Shown: positions 8,181 through 17,587, counted from the stretch's first letter. The stretch is DNA of 64,000 bases from Bombella pollinis (GCF_026385485.1 NZ_JANIDX010000002.1:124001-188000), one strand, 5' to 3'. The notes: generated from the letters alone by a model not told the origin. Numbers and translations: made by a program.

Positions 8181-9385
8181 GCCCCACTCTCCGGCCCCCT
8201 ATAGCTGCCCGGCGGGGGGCAGTGTATAGGGGGTGAGAGTAATGTATCGGGGTCTGTTATGTCCAGCTTCGCCCCTGTCTCGGGTGAGACAAATGCCACA
8301 CGCCGCCGCGGCAGGGCTTGAGGGAAATGCTCCCGAATATGGGCAATAGCCTTCTCCCGAATATCGCAGCGTAAATCCCAGCTCTGCATCGCATTGCGCG
8401 CACTCGCAATGATACGCACTGACATAGCTTGGTCTGTACAGTCGGACACTTGGGCATCAAACACCTTGCCATCCCATAAAGGGCAGCCCCGTACGATTTC
8501 CCGCAACACATCGCGGATTTCATCCATTGGGGCATCATAATCCAACCAAAGAAACACAACCCCCGTAATCGCTGCGGAATTATGAGTCCAATTCTCAAAA
8601 CGATTTTCAAGAAAATAAGAGATAGGCACAATATGACGCCGCCAATCCCAGACGCGCAGCACCACATAGGTGGCTGTTATCTCCTCCACCCAGCACCAAT
8701 CCCCATTAATCACCACCAAATCTTCCATACGGATAGGCTGGGTAATGGCAATTTGTACCCCAGCGATAAGATTCGTCAGTAAGCCACGGGCTGATAAACC
8801 GACAATCAAAGACGCTGCACCAGCAGAGGCAAAAAGAGACACCCCATATTGCTTCACCGAAGGAAAGAGCATTAACGCTGAAGCAACCGTGATAAGGCCA
8901 ATTAGGATCTCCCCCAGCCGCCGCAATACTTTAATTTGCGTCTGATGGGCACGCGCCATGATGTCATCTGCATAATCTAGCCGCTCCAGACGGTTAAGAT
9001 ACGCCTCTGACATTAAGCGAAATGTAGTGATGAGGGAGAAGCCAAATACCAAAATCAACACAAAGAATAGGAAAAGGCGAAGGTCTTGCTCTTGATCGTA
9101 AGAAAAGCCTGTCGCTGCGGGTAAGGCGGCGAGGAGCGCAAATACCGTCACCATCACCTGCATAGGCCGCCGCAATGCACTCACCGTATTGCGAATCATC
9201 GCCCCGCTACGCGTACCCGGAATACGCAAAATGAGCGCACTAGCCCCATAACCTAAATAAAAGGCCGCCAACCCCACAATCAGCAACATAAGGATAGATA
9301 CGATGGCCGGTGGTAACCAAGACAACGCATTGCTGAAGGTGAACAAGACATCTGTAAAATGCTGAGACAAAAAGGCCGCCCCCAT
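8168..9385 (-). CDS. Small-conductance mechanosensitive channel, MscS family
   Basis: Inner-membrane channel that opens under membrane tension to release solutes on osmotic downshock. The 405-residue product has several N-terminal hydrophobic helices (about residues 20-180), the pore-lining helix and its continuation in SLFASAGAASLIVGLSARGLLTNLIAGVQI-type sequence (roughly residues 185-215, alanine/glycine-rich as in MscS TM3), then a beta domain beginning IRMEDLVVINGDWCWVEEI and an alpha/beta C-terminal domain. It is longer than E. coli MscS (about 286 residues) because of extra N-terminal helices. It converges with the permease pair. The last ~35 residues are low-complexity (proline, serine, glycine). 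Confidence 0.87.
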   Translation of the reverse strand: MGAAFLSQHFTDVLFTFSNALSWLPPAIVSILMLLIVGLAAFYLGYGASALILRIPGTRSGAMIRNTVSALRRPMQVMVTVFALLAALPAATGFSYDQEQDLRLFLFFVLILVFGFSLITTFRLMSEAYLNRLERLDYADDIMARAHQTQIKVLRRLGEILIGLITVASALMLFPSVKQYGVSLFASAGAASLIVGLSARGLLTNLIAGVQIAITQPIRMEDLVVINGDWCWVEEITATYVVLRVWDWRRHIVPISYFLENRFENWTHNSAAITGVVFLWLDYDAPMDEIRDVLREIVRGCPLWDGKVFDAQVSDCTDQAMSVRIIASARNAMQSWDLRCDIREKAIAHIREHFPQALPRRRVAFVSPETGAKLDITDPDTLLSPPIHCPPPGSYRGPESGAHSG

Positions 9386-9494
9386 TCTCTTATGGCTAAT
9401 ATGGCTGAACGTTCACGAGGGAGAAAAATAACAGCCACATCTCTGAAAGAACATAGAAAAGAATAAAAAACGTAAACTCTATTCCTCTAGAGTG

Positions 9495-9523
9495 TTGACT
9501 CACCCAGCCGCTTGCCATAAAAG
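9495..9523 (+). promoter_or_regulatory. Candidate sigma-70 promoter of tRNA-Met
   Basis: TTGACT at 9495-9500 and TAAAAG at 9518-9523 are separated by 17 bases and end 37 bases before the mature tRNA start. Inferred from motif match and position only. Confidence 0.45.
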
Positions 9524-9560
9524 CACACCCATCGTGAGCGCGGGCTTACGAAGACATGAT

Positions 9561-9635
9561 GGCGGCGTAGCTCAGTGGTAGAGCAGGGGAATCATAATCC
9601 CTTGGTCGGCGGTTCAAATCCGTCCGCCGCTACCA
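9561..9635 (+). tRNA. tRNA-Met (anticodon CAT)
   Basis: A 75-base cloverleaf with the 3' CCA encoded. The acceptor stem GGCGGCG pairs with CGCCGCT (one G-U pair), the D arm is GCTCAGTGGTAGAGC, the anticodon loop is ATCATAA giving CAT, and the T arm is GGCGGTTCAAATCCGTC. It lacks initiator features and most resembles elongator tRNA-Met; a CAT anticodon also occurs in the lysidine-modified tRNA-Ile2, which cannot be fully excluded by eye. Confidence 0.93.
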
Positions 9636-9729
9636 TCTTCTTCCTATAAAATGATGTGGCGTTCTTCGATAGGCGTGCTTTAGCGCAAGCGCGTTATATT
9701 GCTTGGCGTTTTGCACCACTTCTCTTTAT

Positions 9730-9764
9730 AAAAAAAAGCAGATTGACCTAAGGCCAATCTGCTT
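9730..9764 (-). terminator. Rho-independent terminator after the prmC/DUF4167 genes
   Basis: On the minus strand a 13-base-pair stem (9752-9764 with 9736-9748, one G-U pair) with a three-base loop is followed by a run of T. It lies 28 bases past the DUF4167 stop codon and also insulates the minus-strand operon from tRNA-Met. Confidence 0.8.
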
Positions 9765-9791
9765 CCTCCATCTCCCCCTTACGAAAGATAA

Positions 9792-10265
9792 TCAATCTTC
9801 ATCATCCTGAGGCTCAGCGTCCTCCTCATGACGTTCAGCACGTCTCCGCCGTTCTGTCGGGCGGCGTTCACTGCTGCTCGCTACAGGGGCAGAATCATCT
9901 TCATCCTGCTCTCTACGCTCCCGTGCATCGCGGCGTTCTTGCCGTGCTTGCTCATAATTACGCTGCCGCTCGGCACGTTCTTGCTGAGCAGCTTGTGCGG
10001 CTTGATTCATCGCATTCAAAACGCGGAAATAATGCTCCGCATGTTGGAAATAGGCCTCCGCCTGCACACGATCGCCTGTCCCAGTTGCATCGCGCCCTAG
10101 CTGAAGATATTTCTCAAAAAGCTGCTGAGCTGTGCCACGAATACGCAAATCCGGCCCGTGACTCTCAAACACATGGTTCCGGTTCAGAGGAATCTGACCA
10201 TTATTGCCGCGGGACGTTCCCCCGCCCCCGCCTGCACGATGATGACGGTTCCTCATTCGCTTCAT
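9792..10265 (-). CDS. DUF4167 domain protein
   Basis: Alphaproteobacterial protein of unknown role. The conserved part is residues 1-85: a basic, glycine-rich N-terminus, then NHVFESHGPDLRIRGTAQQLFEKYLQLGRDA-like sequence with two helices ending AEHYFRVLNAMNQ, which is the DUF4167 signature. The rest (about 90-157) is arginine-, glutamate- and aspartate-rich, predicted coiled-coil and disordered with an acidic end. It lies downstream of prmC, the usual place for this family, which hints at a link with translation termination or RNA binding but proves nothing. No strong ribosome binding site is visible. The 179 bases upstream, to prmC, contain no convincing gene. Confidence 0.82.
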   Translation of the reverse strand: MKRMRNRHHRAGGGGGTSRGNNGQIPLNRNHVFESHGPDLRIRGTAQQLFEKYLQLGRDATGTGDRVQAEAYFQHAEHYFRVLNAMNQAAQAAQQERAERQRNYEQARQERRDARERREQDEDDSAPVASSSERRPTERRRRAERHEEDAEPQDDED

Positions 10266-10444
10266 ATTCTCAAACCCGCAATCTTTTCAAAATGGTGCAT
10301 TAAAGTCGCCAATTTGTTGCTTCTTCTTATTACGCTTGGGAAGAAACACCAGAACAAAGAGGCAAGGGCTATCGCTGCCCGCATCACCTCTCTCTTTAAC
10401 AAAGCGCAATCTATCAGGCCTTAGCGCATAAGCCAACCGCTTTC

Positions 10445-11284
10445 CTACGAAAAGGTAAGAACCAACGCACGTTCTATCCCGCCAAGGTCTTTCCGGCACG
10501 CTACTCGCTTTAACCCCTCGGCCTCTGCTAATAGGGTTACGGCCTCGGCTTGGCCTATCCCTAGCTCTAAAATTGCACAGCCATCTTCTGCCAATAAATG
10601 CGGTAGGCTTTTGCATAAAGCACGATAGGCGATTAACCCATCATCACCGCCATCTAAAGCACGATGTGGCTCATATTGCCGGACCTCCGGCATGAGCTGT
10701 GCCATGACCTCATGCTCAATATATGGCGGGTTAGAGAGCACCACATCAAAAGGCCCTTTCACTGCCTCTGCCCAGCAGCCTGCAATAAAAGCGGCTCGCT
10801 CTGCTAAGTGATTCCGCCGCGCATTATGCTGGGCTAACTGCGCAGCTTGGGGCGCAATATCCACCCCCAATCCCCACGCTTGCGGATACTCACTGAGAGC
10901 AGCCAGGAGCAAGCAACCCGTCCCTGTCCCTATATCCAGAATCGAGCGTACAGACTCACGCTCTGGCTTATGCGCCAATAACGCCTCAATTAGGCTCTCA
11001 CTATCCCCGCGTGGGATGAGTGTCTCTGGTGAGACGGAGACATCCAACGTCCAAAAGCCCTGCTCCCCCGTGATGAAGGCCATAGGCTCCCGCGCACATC
11101 GCCGCTCCAGCGCGGTGGAAAAACGATCCACAGGTGCTGCCTCAATCTCCGTAAGGTGCATAAGCTCCAGCGGCGTACATTCACACGCCCAGCAAAGTAA
11201 TAAACGTGCCTCAGAGCTAGCATCTTCTATCCCTGCGAGAGAAAGCCTCTCCACGGCGTGCCGTAAAAGGTCTATTTTACGCAT
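10445..11284 (-). CDS. prmC: Peptide chain release factor N5-glutamine methyltransferase
   Basis: Methylates the glutamine of the GGQ motif in release factors RF1 and RF2 with S-adenosylmethionine, raising termination efficiency. The 279-residue product has an N-terminal helical substrate-binding domain (1-90, with the FWTLDVSVSPETLIPRGDSE linker), the SAM motif ILDIGTGTGCLLLAAL and the catalytic NPPY tetrad in VVLSNPPYIEHE. Its substrate gene, prfA, lies just upstream, separated by a small plus-strand gene that interrupts what is normally a directly adjacent pair. Confidence 0.93.
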   Translation of the reverse strand: MRKIDLLRHAVERLSLAGIEDASSEARLLLCWACECTPLELMHLTEIEAAPVDRFSTALERRCAREPMAFITGEQGFWTLDVSVSPETLIPRGDSESLIEALLAHKPERESVRSILDIGTGTGCLLLAALSEYPQAWGLGVDIAPQAAQLAQHNARRNHLAERAAFIAGCWAEAVKGPFDVVLSNPPYIEHEVMAQLMPEVRQYEPHRALDGGDDGLIAYRALCKSLPHLLAEDGCAILELGIGQAEAVTLLAEAEGLKRVACRKDLGGIERALVLTFS

Positions 11285-11328
11285 AACATCATCTCCGACG
11301 GCTCACCTGTCTTTTTTGGGAGGATAAC

Positions 11329-11817
11329 ATGACCATACGCCCGTACCTTCGCTCCGTACTCTTATCCTCTTTAGGCGGTTTCATCCTCACCGCCTCGGCA
11401 TGGAGTGCCACAACACCCCCCATGCCCGATGGCCCAACGGGAGGGAGTTTTACCGTCCATGATGGCCGCGCCTCGGATGAATTATCCGAAGAATCACGCC
11501 TTTATGTAAATGGACAGCTTGCAGCGACCTTCCATCTCGACCTCGCCCATGCTGATGATTCCGCTATTATTCCACTACCTTTAGGCCGGACGGACCTGCC
11601 TTACAGCCTGTGCGGTACAATCACCATTATGCGTGATGGCCATGCTGTAACGCGCTCAGTAAGTGGGGAAGGTATCCTCCATAACCCTGATGGGCATTAT
11701 TACGAAGCCATCGGCACAGAAGAGTTTAAAGATTTCTTCTTGATGGATGAGGATGACCCCACCGCCGCTGAGCATCGCAATGGCCCTTCTTCCCGCTGTA
11801 TTACCTCCAACAGCTAA
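11329..11817 (+). CDS. Small secreted protein of unknown function
   Basis: Not recognised. The 162-residue product begins with a clear Sec signal peptide (about residues 1-27, ending SAWSA), and the mature part (about 135 residues) is rich in aspartate, glycine and histidine with alternating hydrophobic segments that suggest a beta fold. Two cysteines (C95 in PYSLCGTI and C157 near the end) could form a disulfide in the periplasm. An excellent ribosome binding site (GGGAGG, five bases of spacer before the ATG) supports a real gene. It lies on the strand opposite to prfA and prmC, filling the space between them: 44 bases from the prmC start and 9 from the prfA end. No family motif or catalytic signature is visible. 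Confidence 0.75.
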   Translation: MTIRPYLRSVLLSSLGGFILTASAWSATTPPMPDGPTGGSFTVHDGRASDELSEESRLYVNGQLAATFHLDLAHADDSAIIPLPLGRTDLPYSLCGTITIMRDGHAVTRSVSGEGILHNPDGHYYEAIGTEEFKDFFLMDEDDPTAAEHRNGPSSRCITSNS

Positions 11818-11826
11818 TCGCGACCA

Positions 11827-12900
11827 TTAAGGCTGGCCGATTTCCTCCGCCAAGAGGGCCATCTGCTCATGATGGGTGAGCGCATTGACAATCTCACCAA
11901 ACTCCCCGCCCATCACCTGAGCAATCTTATAAAGAGTCAGATTAATGCGGTGGTCCGTCACGCGCCCTTGGGGAAAATTATAGGTCCGAATCCGCTCTGA
12001 CCGATCCCCCGTCCCCACTTGGGACTTACGATCTGCCGCGCGGTTCTCATGGGCTTTTTGGCGTTCTGCCTCATAAAGACGAGCGCGCAAAATCTGCATT
12101 GCCTTGGCCTTATTGCGGTGCTGGCTCTTTTCCTCCTGCATCGCTACGACAACACCCGTGGGTAAATGTGTGATACGGACAGCACTTTCAGTCTTATTCA
12201 CATGCTGTCCCCCTGCACCGGAGGCACGATACACATCAATCCGTAAATCTTCCTCATTTACCTCCACATCCACTTCTTCCGCCTCTGGCAGAACAGCGAC
12301 TGTAACAGTGGAGGTATGTATCCGGCCTTGGCTCTCTGTCGCAGGGACACGTTGAACCCGATGCACACCAGATTCATACTTAAACCGTGCAAACACGCCG
12401 CGCCCTGTGATGGTCGCCATCCCCTCCTTCATGCCAGAAAGTTCACTCTCTGTGAGGGACATGACCTCAAAACGCCAGCCGTTATTTTCAGCAAAACGGC
12501 GATAAGCCTCAAATAATTCTGCAGCGAAAAGAGCCGCCTCATCCCCACCAGCCGCGGGTCGAACCTCTAAAATCGCGCTACGCTCATCAGCATCATCGCG
12601 AGGGAGCAGTGCAAGCTGCATCGCCTGCTCCAAAGCAGGCATTTCCGCCTCGACCTCTTCTAGCTCTTGCTGAGCAAGCTCTTTCATCTCCGGATCTTGC
12701 AAAAGGCTTTGCGCCTCTTTGAGACGTTTCTGCCCCTCTTGCCATGCCCGAATCGCCGCAACAGGCTCCTCCATCGCCGCATAATCACGCGATAGACGGG
12801 AGAAAGCCTCTCCCTCCACCTCACCAGAGGCCATGAGAGCCTGCAATTCCTCAAAACGAGCAATAATCAGCTCTAGCTTATGCTCAATCGCCGTGCTCAT
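11827..12900 (-). CDS. prfA: Peptide chain release factor 1
   Basis: Recognises UAA and UAG in the ribosomal A site and triggers peptidyl-tRNA hydrolysis. The 357-residue length is standard. The catalytic loop YRASGAGGQHVNKTESAV carries the methylated GGQ glutamine that is the substrate of PrmC in the same region. The N-terminal coiled coil (1-110) and the tRNA-mimic domains are complete. The start overlaps the hisS stop by four bases, so the two are translationally coupled. Confidence 0.96.
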   Translation of the reverse strand: MSTAIEHKLELIIARFEELQALMASGEVEGEAFSRLSRDYAAMEEPVAAIRAWQEGQKRLKEAQSLLQDPEMKELAQQELEEVEAEMPALEQAMQLALLPRDDADERSAILEVRPAAGGDEAALFAAELFEAYRRFAENNGWRFEVMSLTESELSGMKEGMATITGRGVFARFKYESGVHRVQRVPATESQGRIHTSTVTVAVLPEAEEVDVEVNEEDLRIDVYRASGAGGQHVNKTESAVRITHLPTGVVVAMQEEKSQHRNKAKAMQILRARLYEAERQKAHENRAADRKSQVGTGDRSERIRTYNFPQGRVTDHRINLTLYKIAQVMGGEFGEIVNALTHHEQMALLAEEIGQP

Positions 12901-14147
12901 GAGTTCCGAGCGCGCTCCAAAGCCTCAACAAGCTGCCCAATGGGGACTTCCTCTTGCTCCCGTGTGGCCAGATGACGCAACTGCACCACATCACGAGCGA
13001 GGTCATCATCACCGAGGAAAAGAACATGAGATGCCCCGGATTGCACAACGCGATCCATCCGCTTCTTCATATTCCCCCGCGTCTCTATCGCAAGGGAGAA
13101 ACCATGGTCACGCAATGTGCGGGCAAGAGACGCCGCCTTAAGCAAGGCTGTATCTCCCATAGGGAGAATCGCAACATCGCTCACCTCCTCCGCAGGGGGG
13201 GCAATTAATGCCGCAAGACGCTCAATCCCCGCAGCCCAACCGATACACGGCACGGCAGGGCCGCCCATCTCCTCCACTAATCCTTCATAACGACCACCAG
13301 CCAACACCGTCCCTTGTGCGCCCAATTTATCCGTGACGAACTCAAAGACTGTATGGCTGTAATAATCCAACCCACGCACAATGCGGGGATTCTCCACAAA
13401 CGCGACGCCAAAAGCCGCTAAGGCCGCCTTCAACTCCTGCCAGAAATGACGAGAATCCTCATTAAGGAAATCATCAAACGCAGGGGCATCCGCTAAGAGG
13501 GCTTTATCCTGCTCGGCCTTACTATCCAAAATGCGCAAAGGATTCAGCGCAAGCCGTGCCCGACTCTCTTCCGAGAGACGCTCTTCATGCTGGCGAAAAT
13601 AAGCGACCAACGCCTCCCGCCATGCCATACGGCTCGCTTTATCGCCCAGCGTATTTAGCTCCAACGTGAGGTCATCACCCAAGCCAAGCGAGACCAGAAA
13701 ATCCCGCGCCATGGCGATAATCTCTGCATCTCGAAAAGCACTCTCCGCCCCAATCAGCTCCGCCCCAATTTGATGAAACTGGCGAAAACGGCCTTTTTGT
13801 GGACGCTCATAACGGAACATCGGTCCCGTATAGAAAATCTTCTGCGGGAGGACTTGCGTCAACGCATTGGAGACTAACGCCCGTGCAACCCCCGCTGTTC
13901 CTTCTGGACGTAAGGTGAGGCTCTCACCACCGCGATCCTCAAATGTGTACATCTCCTTAGAGACAACATCCGAGCTTTCCCCTAAGGAACGCGCAAAAAC
14001 GGCCGTATCCTCAAAAATAGGCGTTGCCCATTGGCGAAAACCATAGCGGTGGAAGATTGTCTGCCCAGCGTCAATCACCCGCTGATGGCGGCGCATATCC
14101 TCGCCTAAAAGATCCTTTGTCCCGCGCGGGGGTTGCAAACGTGCCAT
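12897..14147 (-). CDS. hisS: Histidyl-tRNA synthetase
   Basis: Class II aminoacyl-tRNA synthetase charging tRNA-His in the cytoplasm. The 416 residues include class II motif 2 (FRYERPQKGRFRQFHQ), the LRPEGTAGVARA segment, the histidine-specific RGLDYYSHTVFEF and the C-terminal anticodon-binding domain (about 320-410). The gene is one link of a tight minus-strand series: ispG ends on its first base and prfA overlaps its stop. Confidence 0.96.
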   Translation of the reverse strand: MARLQPPRGTKDLLGEDMRRHQRVIDAGQTIFHRYGFRQWATPIFEDTAVFARSLGESSDVVSKEMYTFEDRGGESLTLRPEGTAGVARALVSNALTQVLPQKIFYTGPMFRYERPQKGRFRQFHQIGAELIGAESAFRDAEIIAMARDFLVSLGLGDDLTLELNTLGDKASRMAWREALVAYFRQHEERLSEESRARLALNPLRILDSKAEQDKALLADAPAFDDFLNEDSRHFWQELKAALAAFGVAFVENPRIVRGLDYYSHTVFEFVTDKLGAQGTVLAGGRYEGLVEEMGGPAVPCIGWAAGIERLAALIAPPAEEVSDVAILPMGDTALLKAASLARTLRDHGFSLAIETRGNMKKRMDRVVQSGASHVLFLGDDDLARDVVQLRHLATREQEEVPIGQLVEALERARNS

Positions 14148-15268
14148 TAATGTGCGGCCTTCTCAGCTGTACCGGCCTCTATAGCCTCCACGCGTGCTTC
14201 TACCAGCTGAACAATATGCTCAATCATATTGTCAGCGGGCATTGTATGATCCTGCTTACCCGCCGCATAGACCATATGGCGACCAGAGCCACCGCCTGTT
14301 ACCCCAATGTCGGTCATCAAAGCTTCACCCGGGCCATTAACCACACAGCCAATGATGGAGAGTGTCAACGGTGTTTTAATATGCTGCAACCGGTCCTCTA
14401 ACGTCTGGACGGTTTCCACCACATTAAAGCCCTGCCGCGCACAAGAGGGGCATGAAATAATCTTCACCCCACGATGACGCAGACCAAGGGATTTGAGAAT
14501 ATCCCACCCAACCAGCACTTCTTCCTCTGGAGGGGCAGATAGTGAGACACGCATCGTATCACCCACGCCAGCCCAAAGGAGATTGCCAAGCCCTAGTGCG
14601 GATTTCACCGTCCCCGCACGTTTAGACCCGGCCTCTGTAATGCCAATATGAAGCGGATGGTCACAACAAGCAGCAAGCTGCTTATAGGCTTCCACCGCCA
14701 TAAAGACATCCGAAGCCTTCACGCTGATTTTAAACTCATGAAAATCATGATCCTGAAGAATCTTCGCATGCTCTAACGCACTTTCGACAAGAGCTTCCGG
14801 CTTTGGCTCGCCATATTTCTCCAATAGGTGACGCTCCAAAGAGCCAGCATTGACCCCAATACGAATGGAGCAGCCATGATCACGCGCTGCCTTTACAACC
14901 TCGCGCACACGCTCCGCACTGCCGATATTCCCCGGATTAATCCGCAAACAAGCGGCCCCGGCCTCAGCAGCCTCAATAGCCCGTTTATAGTGGAAATGGA
15001 TATCCGCAACGATGGGGGTGTTGACCTCCTCCACAATGGTTTTTAAGGCCTCCGTACTCCCCACATCAGGACAAGATACACGCACAATATCCACGCCAGC
15101 TAATTCAGCTTTGCGTATTTGAGCAATTGTACCTTCAATATCTGTGGTGAGTGTGTTCGTCATAGTTTGCACCGAGACAGGTGCATCACCACCAACGGCA
15201 ACATCACCAACATAGATCTTCCGTGATTTACGGCGTTCAATATGCTGATAAGGACGTAAACTGCTCAT
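14147..15268 (-). CDS. ispG: 4-hydroxy-3-methylbut-2-en-1-yl diphosphate synthase
   Basis: Iron-sulfur enzyme of the MEP isoprenoid pathway that converts MEcPP to HMBPP. The 373-residue product matches the bacterial two-domain form: the TIM-barrel N-domain (VSVQTMTNT, ADIHFHY, CLRINPGNIG) and the C-terminal cluster domain with cysteines in SCPSCARQGFN and CVVNGPGE, three cluster ligands as expected. It is directly followed by hisS with a one-base overlap. The MEP pathway as isoprenoid source fits an acetic acid bacterium. Confidence 0.96.
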   Translation of the reverse strand: MSSLRPYQHIERRKSRKIYVGDVAVGGDAPVSVQTMTNTLTTDIEGTIAQIRKAELAGVDIVRVSCPDVGSTEALKTIVEEVNTPIVADIHFHYKRAIEAAEAGAACLRINPGNIGSAERVREVVKAARDHGCSIRIGVNAGSLERHLLEKYGEPKPEALVESALEHAKILQDHDFHEFKISVKASDVFMAVEAYKQLAACCDHPLHIGITEAGSKRAGTVKSALGLGNLLWAGVGDTMRVSLSAPPEEEVLVGWDILKSLGLRHRGVKIISCPSCARQGFNVVETVQTLEDRLQHIKTPLTLSIIGCVVNGPGEALMTDIGVTGGGSGRHMVYAAGKQDHTMPADNMIEHIVQLVEARVEAIEAGTAEKAAH

Positions 15269-15358
15269 TAAAACCTCTCCGGGTTACTTCTCTTATAACC
15301 CATGATGAACCAACCTGCTCCCACATACAGAGCAAGCATAATAGTATGGCGGCGTTTA

Positions 15359-16525
15359 TCAGTGCGCAGCCGCTGCAGGGGACGCTCCCGTTAATGGAGA
15401 GCCATAACCATAATGACCCTGCGTGATGGCGATAGCATCCACAGTTAGATTACGCACCACGCGCCCACGCTGCCCTAAAGGTGCGCTTACAACATTCCCT
15501 GTCTGAAAAACAACACCCCCCGCATTACCACAGGTGATGCGATAACTCGCCCCAGCCGTGCCTTGCCATGTTTCACCCGGCTTCAGAACCTTCGCGAAAA
15601 GGACCTTCCCCGTTGAATCACTTACCTGCACCCAACTATCCTCACGCGCCACAATGCTTACAGCATCTTCCACGGACTGAGCAGGCTGAAACGGCTGAAC
15701 AACCGGCTTTTGTGCAGGTGTTGCCGCAACAGGTTGGGCCGCAGTTGAGGGGACATCCACCGGCTTTTGCTCCGCTGGCCCCTGCGTTGGAGACGTTGTT
15801 TGAACAGATGTAACAGGCCCATTAGCGATAGCCTGTCCTTCTTTATCAAAAGAGCTGCTTCCCTCCGTGGAGGACGGTAGAGCCTCCGGTGCTGGTGGTA
15901 TGTCGGGCGTATCTTTGGCCGACTCATCTACCTTCTGCGCGCCTTCCTGCGGTGAGGTCGCTCCTACTGGGGGAGATACTGTAGCAAGCTGCTGAGATTG
16001 TGTCTCTGAAGTGGATGTGACAGTCGCAACGGCCTTTTTCTCCACTGCTTGAGGGGCATTAGCCTCGCTTGTCATATGCGCAGGCAAAATGGACGAGCCT
16101 AACTCCCCATGGGAATAGAAATGATACCACCCCACATAACCACCGGCGATAACGATCAACCCAACGCCCAGTAGGAGCCACAAACCCGCAGAGCGTCCCT
16201 CTTGCGGGCCGGGAAGGTCTAACTGCATTGTGTGTCGTTTTGGCACAAGGGAGGCAAGCTCTCGCTCGGCTTGCTCCATAACATTTGCAACATCAAGACC
16301 AAGGAAGTGAGCATAGCTTTTGATGAAACCAAACGCATAGACCTTATCGGGCAAATCCGCATAACGCTCGCTCTCAATCGCCTGAAGAGTCGCATGTCGC
16401 ATTTTAAGATACGACTCAACCTGCTCTAAGCTCCAGCCTAGCTCTACGCGCCGCTTCCGCAAGCGGGCACCAAGCGTCACAGATGCCTGCCCGGCCATAT
16501 CATGCCTTTTATTTGCTTCTGTCAT
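15359..16525 (-). CDS. RodZ-like helix-turn-helix membrane protein
   Basis: Related to RodZ, a bitopic protein that connects the MreB cytoskeleton to the cell-wall elongation machinery. The N-terminal HTH_25 domain (about residues 17-90: LGARLRKRRVELGWSLEQVESYL, then ESERYADLPDKVYAFGFIKSY), a single membrane helix (about 114-134), a long proline/threonine/serine-rich periplasmic linker (about 140-290) and a C-terminal DUF4115 beta domain (about 290-355) give the classic order. The linker is low-complexity and probably length-variable between strains. It precedes ispG by 90 bases on the same strand, as in many proteobacteria. Confidence 0.87.
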   Translation of the reverse strand: MTEANKRHDMAGQASVTLGARLRKRRVELGWSLEQVESYLKMRHATLQAIESERYADLPDKVYAFGFIKSYAHFLGLDVANVMEQAERELASLVPKRHTMQLDLPGPQEGRSAGLWLLLGVGLIVIAGGYVGWYHFYSHGELGSSILPAHMTSEANAPQAVEKKAVATVTSTSETQSQQLATVSPPVGATSPQEGAQKVDESAKDTPDIPPAPEALPSSTEGSSSFDKEGQAIANGPVTSVQTTSPTQGPAEQKPVDVPSTAAQPVAATPAQKPVVQPFQPAQSVEDAVSIVAREDSWVQVSDSTGKVLFAKVLKPGETWQGTAGASYRITCGNAGGVVFQTGNVVSAPLGQRGRVVRNLTVDAIAITQGHYGYGSPLTGASPAAAAH

Positions 16526-16543
16526 GGTACCCTCTCGCTTGCC

Positions 16544-17587
16544 TTATTCCATACCCTGAAGGCGACGCTCACGCACTTGCAAAGCCTCGACTGCTTGGTC
16601 CACCAATGTTGTAATAATCTCTGCAACAGGGCGAATCTCTTTCACCATCCCCACAGATTGTCCGGCCATCATCGAGCCATTTTCAACATCGCCTTCAATC
16701 ACCGCGCGCCGCAACGCCCCAGCCCAGAAATGCTCAATCTCTAACTGGGCTGCTTCACGCTCAATCTGACCTTTACGGAAACGCTCAATCACATCAGCCT
16801 GATGTTCCATAAAATGACGCGTTGCAGCATTGGCTAAGCCGCGTACCGGGATGACGGGGAACCGCTCATCCAACTGTACGGACATTACAGCATCACGCGC
16901 ATTACCGCGGCGGAAAGCCTGCTTAAAACGCTCATGCGCAATACTCTCCTGCGAGGCCGCAAAAATCGTCCCAAATTGGCCCCCAGCCGCCCCTTGCTCC
17001 AAGTAAGAGAGAACCGCATCCCCGCGGCCTAACCCCCCTGCAACAAACACGGGCACCTCGGTGATATTCGGTAATATCTCTTGAGCAAGAACATTCAACG
17101 AGACGGGACCAACATGCCCCCCGGCCTCAGACCCCTCAATCACCAGAGCCTCAATCCCTAGCTTGACCAAGCGTTTCCCCAAGGCCACAGCCGGCGCAAA
17201 ACCCATAGCCCGCGCCCCACCATCACGCACACGGCGGATAATCGACCCGCTCGGCACGCCACCAGCTAAAACAACATGGCTGACATTATGCGCTAAGCAG
17301 ACATCCACCAAGGCTTCTAACTTCGGGTGCATAGTGATGAGATTCACACCGAAAGGCTGGTCCGTAAGAGCTTGTGTCGCCACAACCTCCTCCTCCAAAC
17401 GCTCCGGCTCCATCGCTCCACAGGCAATTACGCCAAATCCCCCTGCATTAGAAATCGCAGAAACAAGATTGCGCTCACTCACCCATGACATCGCCCCGCC
17501 AAGAATAGAGTACCGGCTCCCTAAAAAGTCACAGCCCGGCTTCCAAAGCTGGTCTAATACAGCGCGTGCCTTCATCTCGTCACTCAT
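16544..17587 (-). CDS. NAD(P)H-dependent flavin oxidoreductase / nitronate monooxygenase family
   Basis: TIM-barrel FMN protein of the 2-nitropropane dioxygenase family. Family marks in the 347-residue product are the N-terminal GAMSWVSERNLVSAISNAGGFG segment, the catalytic-region IEGSEAGGHVG and FVAGGLGRGDA that binds phosphate of FMN. Members include nitronate monooxygenases and enoyl reductases, so the true substrate is uncertain. Its start overlaps the lysC stop by four bases (ATGA), an unexpected pairing since the two have no known pathway link. Confidence 0.85.
   Translation of the reverse strand: MSDEMKARAVLDQLWKPGCDFLGSRYSILGGAMSWVSERNLVSAISNAGGFGVIACGAMEPERLEEEVVATQALTDQPFGVNLITMHPKLEALVDVCLAHNVSHVVLAGGVPSGSIIRRVRDGGARAMGFAPAVALGKRLVKLGIEALVIEGSEAGGHVGPVSLNVLAQEILPNITEVPVFVAGGLGRGDAVLSYLEQGAAGGQFGTIFAASQESIAHERFKQAFRRGNARDAVMSVQLDERFPVIPVRGLANAATRHFMEHQADVIERFRKGQIEREAAQLEIEHFWAGALRRAVIEGDVENGSMMAGQSVGMVKEIRPVAEIITTLVDQAVEALQVRERRLQGME

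Noticed and set aside
10287..10616. Minus-strand ORF in the prmC/DUF4167 gap
   Set aside because: It overlaps the 3' end of prmC out of frame; the rest has no family resemblance or ribosome binding site, so it is treated as chance.
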